Below, in pieces: positions 43,695 to 51,583 of a stretch of 64,000 nt of DNA. The notes under the pieces were generated by a model. That model saw nothing but the letters and a program-made list of their open reading frames with translations, was not told where the DNA came from and made no database searches. The stretch is from Marimicrobium sp913061115 (GTDB taxonomy: Bacteria; Pseudomonadota; Gammaproteobacteria; Pseudomonadales; Halieaceae): contig NZ_CP159826.1 in NCBI RefSeq assembly GCF_047729875.1, positions 124,001 to 188,000 of the forward strand, in the 5' to 3' direction. Numbering within the stretch: the first letter of the stretch is position 1; each line of letters begins with the position of its first letter. The translations under genes were made by a program, and so were the position numbers.

Positions 43695-45335
43695 TCAGTC
43701 GCCTCTGGGCCAGAACAGGCTTATGCCCAAACCGGCCAGCAGCCAGCTGATCAGGGGCGCATTCGCCAGATATTGTCCAACGTTCGGAAAGGTGCTTGCA
43801 GCCGCGGCGAGACAGACAATGCCTGCTAGTAGATGGCGTCGCCGACGTGAGCGCCCCTCTTTTTGCCGCTTTTTTTCGTTCAGAAGCTGTGGCCGTTCTG
43901 ACGGGTGTCGCTCGATGCCGCGGGAATGTTGCAAGCTGTCCAGCACTGCCTCTGGGAGCTGCGGCAGCTGCTCAAGCCATGAAGGGGCATGGCGTTGCAG
44001 TCGTTTTAGGACAGATTGTGGGGAGTAGCGTTGTTGTACCCACTCTTCCAGAAAGGGCTGTGCTGTGTCCCAAAGATTGAGGTCGGGATACAGCTGACGC
44101 CCCATACCCTCAATATTAAGGAGGGTTTTTTGCAACAACACCAGCGAGGGTTGAACTTCCATATCAAATCGGCTGGCGGTCTGGAACAGATAGACTAACA
44201 GCTGGCCAAAAGATATCTGGCTGATAGGCCTTTCAAATATGGGTTCACACACGGCGCGCATTGCTGATTCAAAGTCCTGCACGTGGGTTTGGGGTGGCAC
44301 CCAGCCACACTCAACATGCAGCTGCGCGACTTCACGGTAGTCGCGGCGGAAAATTCCGAGCAGATTGCGGCCCAGGTAATACTGGTCTGCGTCTGAAAGG
44401 CTACCGATGATGGCGCAGTCCACGCCGATGTAGGTCGGATCTGCCGGGTCTGTTGCATCCACAAAGATATTGCCCGGATGCATGTCAGCGTGAAAGAAAC
44501 TGTGGCGGAATACTTGCGTAAAAAATATTTCTACACCGCGCTCGGCCAGTAGTTTCAGGTCTGTACCTCGGGCGCGTAAAGTTTCAAGGTCGGTGACGGG
44601 AATCCCCGAAATACGCTCCATGGTGAGTACATTTCGGCAGGTGTAGTCCCAGTAAATTTCAGGCACATAGAGCAGCTTGTTGTTCTCGAAGTTGCGGCGC
44701 AACTGACTGGCGTTGGCGGCTTCACGCCCCATATCGAGCTCATCGAGAATGACCATCTCATAATCTGATACAACTTCCACCGGACGCAGTCGGTGACCTT
44801 CAGGGTGATATTTTGCCATCAGTCTTGCCAAGGTAAAAAGGAGAGCAATGTCTTGGCGGATGATCGGCTCGATATCCGGGCGCACTACTTTGACGACTAC
44901 CTGCTCGCCGCTGTGCAGCGTGGCGCAGTGCACCTGGGCCACGGATGCAGAGGCCATAGGGGTGTTTTCGAAACGGGCAAATAGCTCAGACACGGGTTTA
45001 CCCAGCGCCTTTTCAATAATCGCAACAGACTGTTCCTGCGGAAAAGGCGGAACATTGTCCTGTAGCTTGGCCAGTTCGTCAGCGATATCTTCCGGCAGCA
45101 AATCGCGTCGAGTCGATAGCATCTGTCCGAATTTTATAAATACTGGCCCCAATTCCTCAATGGCGCGGCGCAGGCGGACCCCCCGCGGGAGGTCTGGCAC
45201 GGGGTGTAAACGCCACGGCGCCAGACCCAGAGCGAAGCGCGGTAGCGCGGAGAGCTGTTCTACATCGACAAACTCATCCAGTCGATAGCGGCCGACGATG
45301 CGCAGTATTTTAGCCAGTCGTATGGCGCGGGACAT
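43695..45335 (-). CDS. ubiB: Ubiquinone biosynthesis kinase-like protein UbiB
   Basis: UbiB is an atypical kinase/ATPase needed for ubiquinone synthesis, probably by freeing hydrophobic intermediates. The 546-residue protein has the family KxGQ motif at residues 68-71 (FIKFGQMLSTRRD), the alanine-rich loop in MASASVAQVH, HADMHPGNIF as the catalytic region, and two C-terminal membrane helices (about 500-540). It follows ubiJ by 3 bases. Confidence 0.97.
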   Translation of the reverse strand: MSRAIRLAKILRIVGRYRLDEFVDVEQLSALPRFALGLAPWRLHPVPDLPRGVRLRRAIEELGPVFIKFGQMLSTRRDLLPEDIADELAKLQDNVPPFPQEQSVAIIEKALGKPVSELFARFENTPMASASVAQVHCATLHSGEQVVVKVVRPDIEPIIRQDIALLFTLARLMAKYHPEGHRLRPVEVVSDYEMVILDELDMGREAANASQLRRNFENNKLLYVPEIYWDYTCRNVLTMERISGIPVTDLETLRARGTDLKLLAERGVEIFFTQVFRHSFFHADMHPGNIFVDATDPADPTYIGVDCAIIGSLSDADQYYLGRNLLGIFRRDYREVAQLHVECGWVPPQTHVQDFESAMRAVCEPIFERPISQISFGQLLVYLFQTASRFDMEVQPSLVLLQKTLLNIEGMGRQLYPDLNLWDTAQPFLEEWVQQRYSPQSVLKRLQRHAPSWLEQLPQLPEAVLDSLQHSRGIERHPSERPQLLNEKKRQKEGRSRRRRHLLAGIVCLAAAASTFPNVGQYLANAPLISWLLAGLGISLFWPRGD

Positions 45336-45338
45336 GGC

Positions 45339-45980
45339 TCAGCTCCGCGCGTTCTGCAAGCGCAGTTGCAGTCGCTCTGCGCGGGATTGCAGTCGGTCTA
45401 CACGCAACCCCAGCTCTTGTAAGTCCCGGTAGAAATCTTCCACCTCGAGTCGCGGCGGACTGAGCCGAGCTTCCTCATGGACGAATTCTTCCAGCTGTCG
45501 GGTCAGGCCGGTGGAAGCTTGCTTGCCCCAACTAAAAGCATGGCGCAATGTCTGCGCAAGTTGGTGTCCGGCGACGTCGCCGAGGGTGTCGACCAGGGGC
45601 GCTTCCCAGTCTATGTCCAGCGTTGCCAAAACCTGTTGTAGCGCAATGAGCGGGGCACTGTCTCCCTCGAGCTCGAGACCACCATTGATCAGCGTGGCAG
45701 TTGGGTCGCGAGAGGTCGCTAGCTCGGTGAAATCAGAGGCTTCACCCTTTATGCTTGTTGTGACCGGGCCGTGATGGGTGCCGGCCAGACGAATGCCCTG
45801 GGCACTAGGGTGAAGATAAATGTCCAGGGTTGGAGCGGTACAATGCAGCGCGAACACGCAGTCCTCGAGTCGCGCCAACCCCGACTTGCTTTGTGGAGAG
45901 AGGTCCAGGGTGCGGTTGAGTCCCGCTTCCAGCGCGGCCAGTGCGGCAGTGTGCAGCGTGGGGTCTATAGTCGTCGTCAT
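45339..45980 (-). CDS. ubiJ: Ubiquinone biosynthesis accessory factor UbiJ
   Basis: UbiJ binds ubiquinone intermediates through an SCP2 domain and scaffolds the Ubi complex with UbiK. The 213-residue protein has the SCP2-like part at about 20-120, then LVDTLGDVAGHQLAQTLRH and a C-terminal coiled coil rich in R, L and Q (about 165-213). It lies between ubiE and ubiB, 1 base after the ubiE stop. Confidence 0.93.
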   Translation of the reverse strand: MTTTIDPTLHTAALAALEAGLNRTLDLSPQSKSGLARLEDCVFALHCTAPTLDIYLHPSAQGIRLAGTHHGPVTTSIKGEASDFTELATSRDPTATLINGGLELEGDSAPLIALQQVLATLDIDWEAPLVDTLGDVAGHQLAQTLRHAFSWGKQASTGLTRQLEEFVHEEARLSPPRLEVEDFYRDLQELGLRVDRLQSRAERLQLRLQNARS

Positions 45981-45981
45981 T

Positions 45982-46731
45982 TTACGCTTTAATGCCCCGG
46001 TGCAGTGCTACAACACCTCCGGTCATGTTGTGGTATTCACACTGGCAGAAACCAGCGTCTTCCATCATATTCTTAAGCGTACCCTGGTCGGGGTGTTTGC
46101 GGATGGATTCGGCGAGGTACTGGTAGCTTTCGCTGTCATTGGTCACTAATCGGCCCATCACAGGCAACACGCGAAAAGAATAGGTATCGTAGGCTTTGCT
46201 GAGCAGAGTGTTCTGCGGTTTGGAAAACTCCAACACCAGCAAACGGCCCCCGGGCTTGAGAACACGCAGCATGGAGCGCAGGGCTAGGTTGATATCGGTG
46301 ACATTGCGCAGGCCGAAGGCGATGGTGACGCAGTCGAAGCTGTTATCTGGGAACGGCAGGAACTGGGCGTCGGCCTGCACGAATTCGATATTGCCCTGGC
46401 GGCCCTGGTCCAGCAGCTTGTCTCGGCCTACCTGCAACATGGAGTCGTTGATATCGGCCAGTACCACACGCCCCTCGGGGCCTACAAGCTCTGCGAAACG
46501 AGCCGCCAAGTCACCCGTGCCACCGGCGATGTCCAGTACCGCGTTGTTCTTGCGCACTCCGCTCAGTTCGATGGTAAAGCGCTTCCAAATACGGTGTATG
46601 CCGCCTGACATGAGGTCGTTCATCAGGTCATAGCGGGCTGCCACCGAATGGAATACATCGGCGACCATGCCGGCCTTGGCATCCTTCTCGACTTCCTTGT
46701 AGCCGAAGTGTGTGGTTTCTTTGTCGCTCAT
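45982..46731 (-). CDS. ubiE: Ubiquinone/menaquinone C-methyltransferase UbiE
   Basis: UbiE methylates the benzoquinol ring at carbon 2. The 249-residue class I methyltransferase starts with THFGYKEV, shows DIAGGTGDLAARFAELVG as motif I, DINDSMLQVGRDKL, AFGLRNVTD and the C-terminal NMTGGVVALHRGIK. It leads ubiE-ubiJ-ubiB and has a promoter candidate 35 bases upstream. Confidence 0.97.
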   Translation of the reverse strand: MSDKETTHFGYKEVEKDAKAGMVADVFHSVAARYDLMNDLMSGGIHRIWKRFTIELSGVRKNNAVLDIAGGTGDLAARFAELVGPEGRVVLADINDSMLQVGRDKLLDQGRQGNIEFVQADAQFLPFPDNSFDCVTIAFGLRNVTDINLALRSMLRVLKPGGRLLVLEFSKPQNTLLSKAYDTYSFRVLPVMGRLVTNDSESYQYLAESIRKHPDQGTLKNMMEDAGFCQCEYHNMTGGVVALHRGIKA

Positions 46732-46765
46732 GGCGCTTCTGCCTTGGGTTTACGAGTTACGACGT

Positions 46766-46794
46766 ATTATAACCCGATGTGGGCGTCTGGTCAG
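46766..46794 (-). promoter_or_regulatory. Candidate promoter of ubiE-ubiJ-ubiB
   Basis: On the minus strand CTGACC (46789-46794) is followed after 17 bases by a perfect TATAAT (46766-46771). The ubiE ATG lies 34 bases beyond the -10. Confidence 0.55.
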
Positions 46795-46827
46795 GTCGAC
46801 AGGTTTACCCCGAAAAGAATGAAATGC

Positions 46828-47229
46828 TTAGGCGCCCAGATTGAGAACTTGTACATCTGGGTCGCGACCCGCCCCGGCCTTTTCTAGGCGCGCAAGGTAA
46901 TCTTGCCACTTAGCGTCCTGGTCCTGACACAACTCATAGAGATAGCGCCAAGAATACAGGCCGGAGTCATGGTCGTCGTCAAATACTAGCTGCAGTGCGT
47001 AGTTTCCAACCGGCTTTATTGCCGTAATAGCGACGTTGATCTTTCCTGTCTGTAGTACTTCTTGGCCCGAGCCGTGACCCAGGACTTCGGCGGATGGAGA
47101 GTAGACGCGCAGAAATTCGCAGCTCAGGGAGTAACGTGCACCCCCGGCATATTCCAGCTCCAGCTGTCTGGAGCGGCTGTGCAGCTGAACCCCGATGGGT
47201 TTATGTTGCTCAGACACAGGTGCAGTCAC
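46828..47229 (-). CDS. DUF971 protein (gamma-butyrobetaine hydroxylase N-terminal-like)
   Basis: This 133-residue protein matches DUF971, the small fold also found at the N-terminus of gamma-butyrobetaine dioxygenase. It contains LELEYAGGARYSLSCEFLRVYSPSAEV and the end segment DDDHDSGLYSWRYLYELC. Its function is not established; iron-sulfur-related roles are suggested for relatives. It overlaps the hslU stop by 4 bases, a linkage also found in Pseudomonas. Confidence 0.88.
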   Translation of the reverse strand: MTAPVSEQHKPIGVQLHSRSRQLELEYAGGARYSLSCEFLRVYSPSAEVLGHGSGQEVLQTGKINVAITAIKPVGNYALQLVFDDDHDSGLYSWRYLYELCQDQDAKWQDYLARLEKAGAGRDPDVQVLNLGA

Positions 47230-48548
47230 AGGATAAATCGGGATAAATCATCATCACTGCTGAGCTCCTGTAACTGCGTGTCAACATAAGTGGCGTCGAC
47301 TTTGAGGGATGTGTCCTGCAAGCCCGTATCGGCCGCGCCGAAAGAGGTCTCTTCCAATAGTCGCTCCATAACAGTGTGTAGCCGTCTGGCACCAATATTT
47401 TCAGTTCTCTCGTTGACCTGCCATGCGGTTTCTGCAATGCGACGCACGCCGTCCTGTGTGAACGTGACGTCCAAGTTCTCGGTTGCCAATAACGCCTGAT
47501 ACTGTTCGGTCAGTGAGGCGTTTGGCTCCGTCAGGATGCGTTCGAAGTCGTCGGGAGTGAGTGCTGACAGTTCAACACGAATGGGCAGGCGACCCTGCAG
47601 TTCTGGTATCAGGTCCGAGGGCCTGGCCATGTGAAATGCGCCGGAGGCAATAAACAGGATGTGGTCGGTCTTGACCATGCCATGCTTGGTGCTGACTGTG
47701 GAACCTTCAATCAGGGGTAGCAGGTCGCGCTGCACACCCTCACGAGACACATCGGCCCCAGCGCCCTCGGAGCGCTTGGCCACTTTATCTAGCTCATCAA
47801 TAAAGACGATGCCGTTTTGTTCAGCTTCTGCCAGAGCCTTTTGCTTGAGCTCATCTTCATTCACGAGTTTCGCCGCTTCTTCCTCGCACAGCGCCTCTAA
47901 GGCCGCCTTGACCGACATTTTGCGTGTTTTGCTTTGTTGCTGGGACATATTAGAGAACATACTTTGCAGTTGGCTGGTCATTTCCTCCATGCCCGGCGGG
48001 GCCATGATTTCCATACTGGGGAGGCTGGTGCTTAGTTCGACCTCGACCTCTTTGTCGGCGAGATCTCCTTCACGCAACTTCTTGCGCAGCAGCTGCCGTG
48101 TGCTTGAAGAGGAATCGAAAGCGGCATCGCGGGCCGGTGGTAACAGGATATCGAGAATACGCTCCTCAGCGGCTTCTTCGGCTCGGAAGCGCACGCGTGT
48201 CATCTCCTGCTCCCGGTACATTTTGATCGCCACATCCACCAGATCGCGCACAATAGATTCAACGTCACGACCCACATAGCCCACTTCTGTAAATTTGGTC
48301 GCTTCAACTTTTACGAACGGAGCATTGGCCAGTTTGGCTAGTCGCCGCGCGATCTCTGTTTTGCCGACGCCAGTGGGACCTATCATGAGGATATTTTTGG
48401 GGCTGATCTCAGCACGCAGCTCCTCGGGCAACTGCATCCGTCGCCAGCGATTCCGCAGAGCGATGGCCACTGCACGTTTCGCCGCTTCCTGGCCGACGAT
48501 GTGTTTGTCGAGTTCGTGAACAATTTCGCGAGGTGTCATATTGGACAT
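47226..48548 (-). CDS. hslU: HslUV protease ATPase subunit HslU
   Basis: HslU unfolds substrates and feeds them to HslV. The 440-residue AAA+ protein has TPREIVHELDKHIVGQ at the start, Walker A GPTGVGKTE, the pore motif GYVGRDVES, an I-domain (about 110-240) and Walker B GIVFIDELDKV, and ends in LSRFIL, the C-terminal tail that docks into HslV. It lies 8 bases after hslV and shares its heat-shock promoter. Confidence 0.97.
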   Translation of the reverse strand: MSNMTPREIVHELDKHIVGQEAAKRAVAIALRNRWRRMQLPEELRAEISPKNILMIGPTGVGKTEIARRLAKLANAPFVKVEATKFTEVGYVGRDVESIVRDLVDVAIKMYREQEMTRVRFRAEEAAEERILDILLPPARDAAFDSSSSTRQLLRKKLREGDLADKEVEVELSTSLPSMEIMAPPGMEEMTSQLQSMFSNMSQQQSKTRKMSVKAALEALCEEEAAKLVNEDELKQKALAEAEQNGIVFIDELDKVAKRSEGAGADVSREGVQRDLLPLIEGSTVSTKHGMVKTDHILFIASGAFHMARPSDLIPELQGRLPIRVELSALTPDDFERILTEPNASLTEQYQALLATENLDVTFTQDGVRRIAETAWQVNERTENIGARRLHTVMERLLEETSFGAADTGLQDTSLKVDATYVDTQLQELSSDDDLSRFIL

Positions 48549-48556
48549 GTTAGGGC

Positions 48557-49096
48557 CTAAAAATCCAGTTGTTCTATGGTTCGGTTGTGGTTGGTGTAGA
48601 TGCAGATGTCAGCGGCGATGCCCAAGCCCTTTTCAACAATGGTACGGGCATCCAGCTCAGTGTTGTCTAGCAAGGCGCGCGCCGCAGACTGCGCGAAGGG
48701 TCCGCCCGAACCGATAGCAATCAGATTGTCTTCTGGCTCAATCACATCGCCGTTTCCGGTGATAATGAGAGAGGTATCCTTGTCGGCAACCGCCAATAAG
48801 GCCTCAAGGCGTCTTAGGGCGCGTTCGGTGCGCCAGGCCTTGGCCAACTCAACGGCGGCGCGCACTAGATGGCCCTGGTGCTTTTCCAGTTGTGCTTCAA
48901 ACAGTTCGAACAGAGTGAAAGCGTCGGCAGTGCCGCCGGCGAATCCAGCTAACACCTTATCCTGATAAAGGCGCCGTACCTTGCGGGCATTGCCTTTCAT
49001 CACAGTGTTGCCCATGGACACCTGCCCGTCACCGCCAATCACCACGCTGTTACCACGGCGGACGGAAAGTATGGTCGTACCTCGGAACTGTTCCAC
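48557..49096 (-). CDS. hslV: HslUV protease peptidase subunit HslV
   Basis: HslV is the proteasome-like threonine peptidase. The 179-residue protein starts at GTG 49096 after AGGAG at 7 bases spacing. The propeptide MEQFRG precedes the mature TTILSVRR, in which the first Thr is the nucleophile. GGDGQVSMG and the lysine in KGNARKVRRL are present. Transcription likely starts at a sigma-32 promoter. Confidence 0.97.
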   Translation of the reverse strand: MEQFRGTTILSVRRGNSVVIGGDGQVSMGNTVMKGNARKVRRLYQDKVLAGFAGGTADAFTLFELFEAQLEKHQGHLVRAAVELAKAWRTERALRRLEALLAVADKDTSLIITGNGDVIEPEDNLIAIGSGGPFAQSAARALLDNTELDARTIVEKGLGIAADICIYTNHNRTIEQLDF

Positions 49097-49149
49097 GTCT
49101 TATCTCCTGTGGGCTGACTCATGGGATATTAGTGGTCCCGGTCGAGCTG

Positions 49150-49177
49150 ATATGGGGTGATCTGCCTAAAATTCAAG
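49150..49177 (-). promoter_or_regulatory. Sigma-32 (RpoH) heat-shock promoter of hslVU
   Basis: On the minus strand CTTGAA (49172-49177) is followed after 14 bases by CCCCATAT (49150-49157), close to the RpoH consensus CTTGAA-N11-16-CCCCATNT. The start is predicted about 50 bases before the hslV GTG. Confidence 0.85.
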
Positions 49178-49190
49178 GGCCCCAGTGACG

Positions 49191-49784
49191 TCAGGTGCCA
49201 CCGCGCTTCAGTAACAGGGTTTCTATATTCTGATTCGTGGTAAGGCCTCGCGCCCTAACCATAAGCTCGCGGGATTCGAAGGGCCCGAGGTACACCCGAA
49301 ACCAGATGCCGTTGCTACCGCTTATTTCTTCAATGACAGGCTCCAGTCCCAGCAGCAGTAATTGAGCCCGACGTCGTTCTGCGTCGTCGTGCTGCCTAAA
49401 AGACCCTGCCTGTAATAAATAGGGCTCAGGCAGTTCAGTTGCCGTAGGGGGTTTACGGACATCCGCTGCGGGCTCCACTTGGTCCTGCACCTCATCAATG
49501 CTTTCTTGGGTGAGGTTGGTGTAAAAGTCGAAGCGCGGCCTCTGAATGACCACCTCTGGTTGCTCCGGTGTTCCGGTCTCTGTCGCTGAGGCTGCCGGAT
49601 CGGGCAGTGTCCCGAGGTAGCCAATGAAACTCAGAAACACGCCTGTTAAAACCCCCGCAACATAAAGCCGTAGCCCTTTGCCGCGAGACTGGCCTTCGCC
49701 AGAACGTCGTTGCGCCTGAGTTTTTCGGGCGGGGGCTTTTCGAGTACTTTTGCCCTGCTTTCGTTTAGCAAAATCTTGGCCCAT
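49191..49784 (-). CDS. ftsN: SPOR-domain cell division protein, FtsN-like
   Basis: This 197-residue inner-membrane protein has a basic cytoplasmic N-terminus (1-38), one membrane helix (about 39-60), a short periplasmic linker with FDFYTNL, and a C-terminal SPOR domain (about 118-193) with YLLQAGSFRQHDDAERRRAQL and WFRVYLGPF. SPOR domains bind denuded septal glycan. The position between argS and hslV matches other gammaproteobacteria. It is shorter than E. coli FtsN, so identity as the functional FtsN is likely but not certain. Confidence 0.85.
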   Translation of the reverse strand: MGQDFAKRKQGKSTRKAPARKTQAQRRSGEGQSRGKGLRLYVAGVLTGVFLSFIGYLGTLPDPAASATETGTPEQPEVVIQRPRFDFYTNLTQESIDEVQDQVEPAADVRKPPTATELPEPYLLQAGSFRQHDDAERRRAQLLLLGLEPVIEEISGSNGIWFRVYLGPFESRELMVRARGLTTNQNIETLLLKRGGT

Positions 49785-49787
49785 TGT

Positions 49788-51473
49788 TTACATAACCTCT
49801 GGGGCGGAAACGCCCAACAAGCCAAGGCCATTGGCGATAACCTGTCCTGTCGCTTGGCTGAGCGCGACCCGTGCATCGCGTAGGTCGCGGTCCTCAACCA
49901 GCATTTTACAGCCGTTATACCAAGCGTGAAACTCCCCGGCCAATTCGCGCAGGTACGTGGCCACTGTGTGGGGTTCATTATTAAGCGCAGCGGCCGCCAG
50001 GACCTCGGGATAACGGTCGAGCCGGCGCAACAGGTTCTTTTCATGCTCCTCCTGAAGTTGATCCAAGTGTTGCAAGGCTTTCTCGACCTGCCATTCCCAG
50101 CCCCTTTCGACGAGCTTGCGCATCACGCTGCAAGTGCGAGCGTGGGCGTATTGAATGTAATACACCGGATTGTCATTGCTCTGCGACAGCGCAAGGTCGA
50201 TATCAAAGGTCAATTGTGAGTTAGGTGCGCGGGCCACCAGGAAATAGCGCGTTGCATCTCGTCCAACTTCTTCAATAAGGTCGCGCAGGGTGACGTAGCT
50301 GCCTGCGCGCTTGGACAGTTTAACTTCCTCGCCTTCACGCATAACGGTGACCATCTGGTGTAGAACATAATCCGGCCAGCCCTGTGGGATGCCCTGATCC
50401 AGAGCTTGCAGCCCTGCGCGAACCCGGGTCACCGTGCTGTGGTGGTCTGCACCCTGCTCGTTGATGACGCGCTCAAAGCCGCGCTGCCACTTGTTGAGGT
50501 GATAGGCCACATCCGGAAGGAAATAGGTATACCCTCCATCGCGCTTGCGCATAACGCGATCCTTGTCATCGCCGAAGTCGGTGGTGCGCAGCCACAGTGC
50601 GCCATCGCGCTCATAGCAATGGCCGGTTTCGACGAGTCGTTCCACTGTGCGCTCGACCGCGCCGCTATCGTAAAGCGAGGACTCCAGAAAATACACGTCA
50701 AAATGCACCGCGAATGCCTTCAGGTCCAGATCCTGTTCACGCCTGAGGTAAGCGACGGCAAACGCTTGAATGTCATCCACGTTATCGGCGTCGGCTGAGC
50801 CGACAACGTGGTGGTCTTGGACGTCAATGCTGGCTCCGAGCAGGAAGGCCTGGGCCACCTCTGCTATGTACTCGCCGCGGTAACCATCTTGCGGCCATTG
50901 AGGATCATCCGGCGCCACTCCCTTGCAGCGTGCCTGCACGGAGAGGGCCAGATTATGAATTTGCACACCGGCATCGTTGTAATAGAATTCGCTGGATACA
51001 TCCCACCCCGTCGCTGCCAGTAGGCGGCAAATACTGTCTCCTACGGCGGCGCCCCGGCCATGGCCCACGTGCAGAGGTCCGGTTGGGTTGGCGGAGACAA
51101 ACTCGACCTGAACCTTGCGCCCGCCGCCCTCATTGCAGGTGCCGAATGACGTCCCCTGTTCAAGAATGGTACGAATCACGGCTTGATTGCTGTCATCTGA
51201 CAGGAAGAAATTAATAAATCCCGGGCCGGCAATTTCAGTGCGACTCACCAGCGAGTTCGCCGGGAGGGCATTGCTGATAAGCGTTGCTAGCTCGCGCGGT
51301 TTGCGCTGTGCTGACTTGGCGAGCGAGAGGGCAATGTTGCTTGCCAAATCGCCGTGGCTGTTATCGCGCGTGTGGTCAATCTGTACCTGAGGAGCGAGAT
51401 CATCCGGCAACAGGCCTTGGGCAACCAGTGCGTCTAGGGCCTGGTGAATAAGCCGTGTGAGTTCTTCCTTCAT
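49788..51473 (-). CDS. argS: Arginyl-tRNA synthetase
   Basis: This class I synthetase charges tRNA-Arg. The 561-residue protein has an N-terminal additional domain (1-110), the HIGH motif as ANPTGPLHVGHGRG, the KMSKS-like loop as VKLSKRAGSYVTL, and an alpha-helical anticodon domain at the C-terminus ending LLGVSAPEVM. It lies upstream of ftsN by 3 bases, in the priA-argS-ftsN order. Confidence 0.97.
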   Translation of the reverse strand: MKEELTRLIHQALDALVAQGLLPDDLAPQVQIDHTRDNSHGDLASNIALSLAKSAQRKPRELATLISNALPANSLVSRTEIAGPGFINFFLSDDSNQAVIRTILEQGTSFGTCNEGGGRKVQVEFVSANPTGPLHVGHGRGAAVGDSICRLLAATGWDVSSEFYYNDAGVQIHNLALSVQARCKGVAPDDPQWPQDGYRGEYIAEVAQAFLLGASIDVQDHHVVGSADADNVDDIQAFAVAYLRREQDLDLKAFAVHFDVYFLESSLYDSGAVERTVERLVETGHCYERDGALWLRTTDFGDDKDRVMRKRDGGYTYFLPDVAYHLNKWQRGFERVINEQGADHHSTVTRVRAGLQALDQGIPQGWPDYVLHQMVTVMREGEEVKLSKRAGSYVTLRDLIEEVGRDATRYFLVARAPNSQLTFDIDLALSQSNDNPVYYIQYAHARTCSVMRKLVERGWEWQVEKALQHLDQLQEEHEKNLLRRLDRYPEVLAAAALNNEPHTVATYLRELAGEFHAWYNGCKMLVEDRDLRDARVALSQATGQVIANGLGLLGVSAPEVM

Positions 51474-51583
51474 TGTGAGGGGGTAACCTGGTTTGCTTCA
51501 AAAGTTGCCGGTCGCGAGTCAATAGACTGGCTCAGCAGCTATATTATCATCATAAGCGACAGCTATGGCTAGAGAAGTCGTAT

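Noticed and set aside
47659..48279. 206-codon plus-strand frame opposite hslU
   Set aside because: It is a serine/alanine/arginine-rich shadow of hslU.
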